Shown here in pieces: positions 60,831-64,000 of a DNA stretch of 64,000 nucleotides. Source of the DNA: Haloarcula laminariae (GTDB taxonomy: Archaea > Halobacteriota > Halobacteria > Halobacteriales > Haloarculaceae); assembly GCF_025457605.1 (NCBI RefSeq), contig NZ_JAMZFY010000002.1, forward strand, positions 930,001 to 994,000. The letters run 5' to 3'. Position 1 is the stretch's first letter; each line of letters starts with the position of its first letter. The translations under genes were made by a program, and so were the position numbers. The notes under the pieces are model-generated. The model was not told where the DNA came from and ran no database searches. It was given only the letters and a program-made list of their open reading frames with translations.

Positions 60831-61481
60831 ATGACCGGCGACCGCCCCGACAGCGACTACGCGCCCTCCGACGCGCTCGTCCCGGCCACGCCCGAGGGGT
60901 ATCACGACCCGGCACCGTTCGAGTATCCGGCCTGGCTCCTCATGATAGGCAGCGCCCTCCTCTTCGTCCCCGCAGTGGTGCTGTTCGGGGGCGTGCTCTG
61001 GGCCGTCCACGGCGTGGCGGTCTACGAGTCACTCGCCGTCGTCACCGAGACGGGGACCGGTATCACGTTCGAGTTCAACCTCGCGCTCATCGTCGGCCTG
61101 ACGCTGCTCGCGGTCGGCGTGACCGTCGTCGTCCACGAACTCGTCCACGGGCTGGTCTTCGGTCGGTACGGCTACCGGGTCTCCTACGGCGCGATGCCGC
61201 AGATAGGCGCGTTCTACGCGACCCCGTTCCACCAGTTCGTCACCCGCGAACATGCCTTCCCGGTCGCGCTCGCGCCGCTGGTGGTCATCTCGCTCGTCGG
61301 GCTCCCGCTGCTCGCCGTCCCGGTGCCGCTGTTTGCCGTCTTCGTCTTCCTGGTCCTGCTCGTCAACGCCGCCGGCGCCGTCGGGGACCTCTACATCGTG
61401 GCGTATCTGCTCCGGAAGCCGCCCGGAACGCTACTGTACGACAGCGACATCCGCCACTCCTACGTGTTCGAACCGGAGTGA
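60831..61481 (+). CDS. DUF3267 membrane protein with HExxH (putative zincin protease)
   Basis: 216 residues, four hydrophobic segments. The first two flank a short loop; the third has VVVHELVHGLVFG with H102-E103-x-x-H106, the zinc-binding active site of DUF3267 putative peptidases; a third ligand candidate is D in 'AAGAVGDLYIVAYLLR' near residue 180. The family is related to site-2 proteases in having an intramembrane HExxH. Substrate not known. It follows the ABC1-like gene by 45 bp in the same direction, and is convergent with the P-loop gene. Confidence 0.87.
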   Translation: MTGDRPDSDYAPSDALVPATPEGYHDPAPFEYPAWLLMIGSALLFVPAVVLFGGVLWAVHGVAVYESLAVVTETGTGITFEFNLALIVGLTLLAVGVTVVVHELVHGLVFGRYGYRVSYGAMPQIGAFYATPFHQFVTREHAFPVALAPLVVISLVGLPLLAVPVPLFAVFVFLVLLVNAAGAVGDLYIVAYLLRKPPGTLLYDSDIRHSYVFEPE

Positions 61482-61489
61482 CGGACGAA

Positions 61490-62041
61490 CTACGGCAGTT
61501 CGACCACGCGGTCGGCCCACGCTCGGAGCCTCTCCAGGGCCTGCCGCTCGTTTTCCGATACCGGGTTGTCGACCCCGAGTTCGTCGCTCTCGAAGGCGTT
61601 TACGACGCTACAGTCGGCCCGGTCGCAGTAGCCCGTGAGCCGCTCGGTCGGCGCCCGGTCGCTCTGGAGCGCGATGGTCGCGTCGTTGACGAACACCGCT
61701 CGGGGCTCGACCGGCGCGGCGTCGAGTCGGTCGACGGCCGCCGCGGTGTTGGCCGCCGCCAGCGCGAGCGCCTCGGCGTCGGTATCCCCCTCTGACCGCG
61801 GCGCGTGTGCGTCGACGACGCCGTGGTAGGCCCTGTCGGGTACCGTCGTGAACTGTGTCAGCGGCCCGCCCAGTATCTCGCCGTCACGCTCGATGGCGGG
61901 CGCGAAATCGAGGACGACACAGCCGTCGGGTCCGTGTGCGTCGAGCCAGCGGTCGAGCGCTTGCGCCGTCAGCCGGGTCTTTCCGGCGTTCGACGGCCCC
62001 ACGGCGAGCGTGGTCCCGTCGAGCGGTACGGGCGGCGACAT
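61490..62041 (-). CDS. P-loop ATPase-like protein, unknown function
   Basis: 183 residues starting MSPPVPLDGTTLAVGPSNAG. Walker A is GPSNAGKT at 15-22, followed by 'GCVVLDFAPAIERDGEILGGPL' (a possible Walker B with D45) and 'PRAVFVNDATIALQSDRAP'. It resembles a small ATPase that loads a target, but no family comes to mind; several haloarchaea have a similar gene after the Nramp-like transporter. Adjacency: its ATG begins at the base right after the stop codon of the Nramp-like gene (62042), so the two are co-translated. That suggests a transport-related role. Confidence 0.68.
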   Translation of the reverse strand: MSPPVPLDGTTLAVGPSNAGKTRLTAQALDRWLDAHGPDGCVVLDFAPAIERDGEILGGPLTQFTTVPDRAYHGVVDAHAPRSEGDTDAEALALAAANTAAAVDRLDAAPVEPRAVFVNDATIALQSDRAPTERLTGYCDRADCSVVNAFESDELGVDNPVSENERQALERLRAWADRVVELP

Positions 62042-63382
62042 TCAGTCGGCTGCCACTGCCGGCTCGCTGTCCTCGGCCAGCCAGTTCCGCGCCGCCAGCC
62101 CGAGCAGCCCGGCCATCGCCGCGCCAAGCACGGCGGCGAAGGTCAGTATCGCCAGGGAGACCGGGTCGGTGACACCGCCCGACGCTACGCGCTGGAGCCA
62201 CTGGCCCGCGACCACGGTGCTGACGCCGATCAGCAGGAGGCCGCCGACGTTCTCGACGACCGAGCTCGTCTGCGGGACGGCGGTCGGGTCGTTCAGCAGG
62301 TAGAGCACCAGCGCCAGCACGAACGGCGTGCCGACGAAGCCGACGGCCAGAGCCTGGACGAGCAGCCCGAAGACGGCGCCGGGGATGAACACGCCCAGGG
62401 CGCTGAGGAGGGCGAAGACGGCCACAGTCGCCTGGTATCGGGAGTCGGAGGTGTCCTGGTCCCACCCCATCTTGTCCGCGACGAGATACGGCGGGACGAC
62501 GGTGTTGGCGCCCAGCGTCGTCACGGCCGCGCCCCACAGCCCCAGCAGGAACAGCCACTTGGCGTTGCTCCCGGCGAGGGGGCCGAGCGCGTTCGCGGCG
62601 CCGACGACGCCGAGGCTCGGGTCCGAAAGCACCGAGGCGGCGACGAGGAAGATGGACAGACTGGCGATACCGAAGGCGACGAGCATCGACGCGCCGATGT
62701 CGAAGCGAGCGAGCGCGCTGTCGTCGGTCGTCCAGCCGCGCGCTCGCATCGTGTAGGACTGCATCGTCACCAGTGCGATGTGGACCGCGCCGCCGAGGAT
62801 ACCGGCCGCCAGCAGCGCGCCCTCGACACCGGCCGGGATGGACGGGACCAGTCCCGCCGCGGCCGCACCGACGTCGATGGGAACGACGAAAAGCGACGCG
62901 ACAAACAGCAGGACGGCCAGCGAGACGAGCACTTTGGCGCCGAGCTCGGCGTAGCGGTAGCCGCCGCCGGCCAGGCCGACCGCGAGGACGACGCTCCACG
63001 CGACCGCCCAGACGACGGGGCTCTGGCCGGTGACCTCGGCGGAGACTCCAGCCAGCGTCTTCATGATGACCAGCTGTGCGAGCCCCGCCGCGATGACGGC
63101 GTCGACCACCAGCAGCCACGCCCACGACGAGCCGAGGTTGTCCTCGACGGCGGAGACGATGCCGGCCTCGGTCAGCAGGCCAAGCCGCATCGCGAGATAC
63201 TGCGCGGCCGCGCCCATCACCGCCGAGAGGACGACCACCCACAGCAGGGTGTAGCCATAGCCCGCCCCCGCGGTCACGAGCGCGCCGATGGTCGCCGGGC
63301 CGGTGGCGATGGCCCCGGCGAGCCACGTCGGGCCCATGTTCGAGAGCTTCCCGACCAGTCCGCTGGCGTCCGTCGCCGCCAT
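62042..63382 (-). CDS. Nramp-family metal ion transporter, atypical
   Basis: 446 residues with eleven hydrophobic helices. The fold marker of Nramp is there: 'MGPTWLAGAIATGPATIGALVTAGAGYGYTLLWVV' in TM1 and 'LLAAGILGGAVHIALVTMQSYTM' in TM6. However, the metal-binding DPGN of TM1 is here TGPA and the M-P-H of TM6 is VHIA, so aspartate, asparagine and methionine ligands are all missing. Nramp-related transporters without the canonical motif can carry Mg2+ or other substrates. Operon with the P-loop gene; the phytanoyl dioxygenase gene ends directly upstream, at 63383. Confidence 0.85.
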   Translation of the reverse strand: MAATDASGLVGKLSNMGPTWLAGAIATGPATIGALVTAGAGYGYTLLWVVVLSAVMGAAAQYLAMRLGLLTEAGIVSAVEDNLGSSWAWLLVVDAVIAAGLAQLVIMKTLAGVSAEVTGQSPVVWAVAWSVVLAVGLAGGGYRYAELGAKVLVSLAVLLFVASLFVVPIDVGAAAAGLVPSIPAGVEGALLAAGILGGAVHIALVTMQSYTMRARGWTTDDSALARFDIGASMLVAFGIASLSIFLVAASVLSDPSLGVVGAANALGPLAGSNAKWLFLLGLWGAAVTTLGANTVVPPYLVADKMGWDQDTSDSRYQATVAVFALLSALGVFIPGAVFGLLVQALAVGFVGTPFVLALVLYLLNDPTAVPQTSSVVENVGGLLLIGVSTVVAGQWLQRVASGGVTDPVSLAILTFAAVLGAAMAGLLGLAARNWLAEDSEPAVAAD

Positions 63383-64000
63383 CTACACACACCCCGGGAA
63401 CGTCTCGCCGCTGACGTGGTAGCTGTCGACCCACTCGGGCGGGTCCGGGTCGGTAAAGCGCGAGCGGTTGCGCATGTAGGCGGCGATGTAGGCCCGGCGC
63501 CAGTCGTCGGTCTCGTTGGGTGCGGTGTAGTGGGGAGCCAGGCAGTGCTGGAAGAGCACGTCGCCGGGCTCCATCGGCAGGGCAACGGCGTCTTCCGGCC
63601 CGTAGTCGCCCTCGGCGATGGTGATGTCGGTGTCGTACTCGATGGCTTCGTGACCCAGGAGCCCGTCCCTGTGGGCGCCGGGGACGACCTGCATACAGCC
63701 GTTCTCGGTCGTGGCCTGGTCAAGCGCCATCCACACCGTGACGTGGTCCATCGGGTGGATGGGGTAGTAGGCGGCGTCCTGGTGGTACTTCTTCTCGCTG
63801 CCGACCCGTGGCGGCTTGAGCATGGCGGCGCTCCGGAGCAGGGAGAGGTTCGGCCCCTGGAGCTGTCTGACGACTTCGAGGACGTTCTCGTCGGTCACGA
63901 GGTCGGCGAAGACGTCGTCCTCGCGGACCATTCCGATTCCCTCGAACTTCCGGACCGGGTCGGCGTCGCCGAGCGCGTCCTCGGCGGCGTCGGGTTCGAG
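63383..64000 (-). CDS. Phytanoyl-CoA dioxygenase (PhyH) family protein, N-terminus outside window
   Basis: At least 206 residues, open at the right edge; the visible part starts LEPDAAEDALGDADPVRKFE and includes an internal ATG at 63931. Fe(II)/2-oxoglutarate site: HxD in KKYHQDAAYYPIHP and the distal histidine in FQHCLAPHYTAPNETDDWRR, whose arginine binds 2-oxoglutarate. Members hydroxylate fatty acyl-CoA, ectoine (EctD) or small molecules. The 'QVVPGAHRDGLLGH' strand is typical of PhyH proteins. The stop adjoins the Nramp-like start (one base), so transcription into the transporter is likely. The substrate is unknown. Confidence 0.88.
   Translation of the reverse strand, partial: LEPDAAEDALGDADPVRKFEGIGMVREDDVFADLVTDENVLEVVRQLQGPNLSLLRSAAMLKPPRVGSEKKYHQDAAYYPIHPMDHVTVWMALDQATTENGCMQVVPGAHRDGLLGHEAIEYDTDITIAEGDYGPEDAVALPMEPGDVLFQHCLAPHYTAPNETDDWRRAYIAAYMRNRSRFTDPDPPEWVDSYHVSGETFPGCV

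Noticed and set aside
61884-63434. 516-residue reverse frame overlapping the Nramp-like gene in another phase
   Set aside because: Arg/Gly-rich shadow; the Nramp reading has eleven hydrophobic helices and fits the neighbours' junctions exactly.

Overview
The window is chromosomal DNA from an extremely halophilic archaeon (class Halobacteria, probably Haloarculaceae-like; the species cannot be fixed by reading). Evidence: very high GC, strongly acidic proteins, Tat signals on exported proteins and lipoproteins, TATA-box/leaderless promoter spacing, a haloarchaeal type elongator tRNA-Met with a bulge-helix-bulge intron, and archaeal informational genes (RFC large subunit, archaeal DnaG, HMG-CoA synthase of the mevalonate pathway). 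I see no rRNA, CRISPR array or transposase gene; most of the window is dense core genome.  Layout. 1-5,700: cut-off membrane protein, small zinc finger, hybrid PAS histidine kinase, TVP38-like membrane protein and small conserved haloarchaeal genes. 5,688-10,710: intron-containing tRNA-Met followed by a hairpin-rich noncoding stretch, a Tat-exported FG-GAP protein, SnoaL-like protein, Zn alcohol dehydrogenase and HalX response regulator. 10,900-12,400: two look-alike tiny membrane proteins flanking an RNase H; the second has a 14-G tract inside its promoter. 12,400-18,600: malic enzyme-phosphotransacetylase fusion, half-size CtaA/COX15 protein, and a four-gene polar amino-acid ABC transporter operon. 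18,600-23,600: RFC large subunit, membrane protein, pilin, XRE regulator convergent with HMG-CoA synthase. 23,900-30,300: three large surface or exported proteins. 30,300-41,700: MscS channel, PdxS, tandem paralogous membrane proteins, ValS, an SSF symporter with its DUF3311 partner, and a CARF-like regulator. 41,700-45,130: choice-of-anchor surface protein and a run of three Cys-rich genes. 45,350-50,200: DnaG, GNAT, a DUF92 kinase-like membrane protein and two cis-prenyltransferase homologues of complementary degeneracy. 50,300-54,160: cold shock protein and the siroheme-dependent heme pathway operon (ahbAB-sirC-hemA). 54,200-54,580: a 353-bp nested-palindrome MITE-like element. 54,600-64,000: PCD, LWR-salt protein, HAD phosphatase, ArsC-type phosphatase, MoeA-like, GIDE, Hsp20, AarF/ABC1 kinase, DUF3267 zincin, P-loop protein, atypical Nramp and a truncated PhyH dioxygenase.  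The most interesting signal is at 48,562-50,212: one UppS homologue keeps the N-terminal catalytic site but lacks the C-terminal dimer motifs and has a helical tail, while its neighbour has lost the catalytic site but keeps the C-terminal RxG. This is the division of labour seen in eukaryotic DHDDS/NgBR, and suggests a heteromeric archaeal cis-prenyltransferase next to a putative polyprenyl-phosphate kinase. Other notable items are the palindromic element, the G-tract in a promoter, and an Nramp protein lacking the canonical metal-binding residues.
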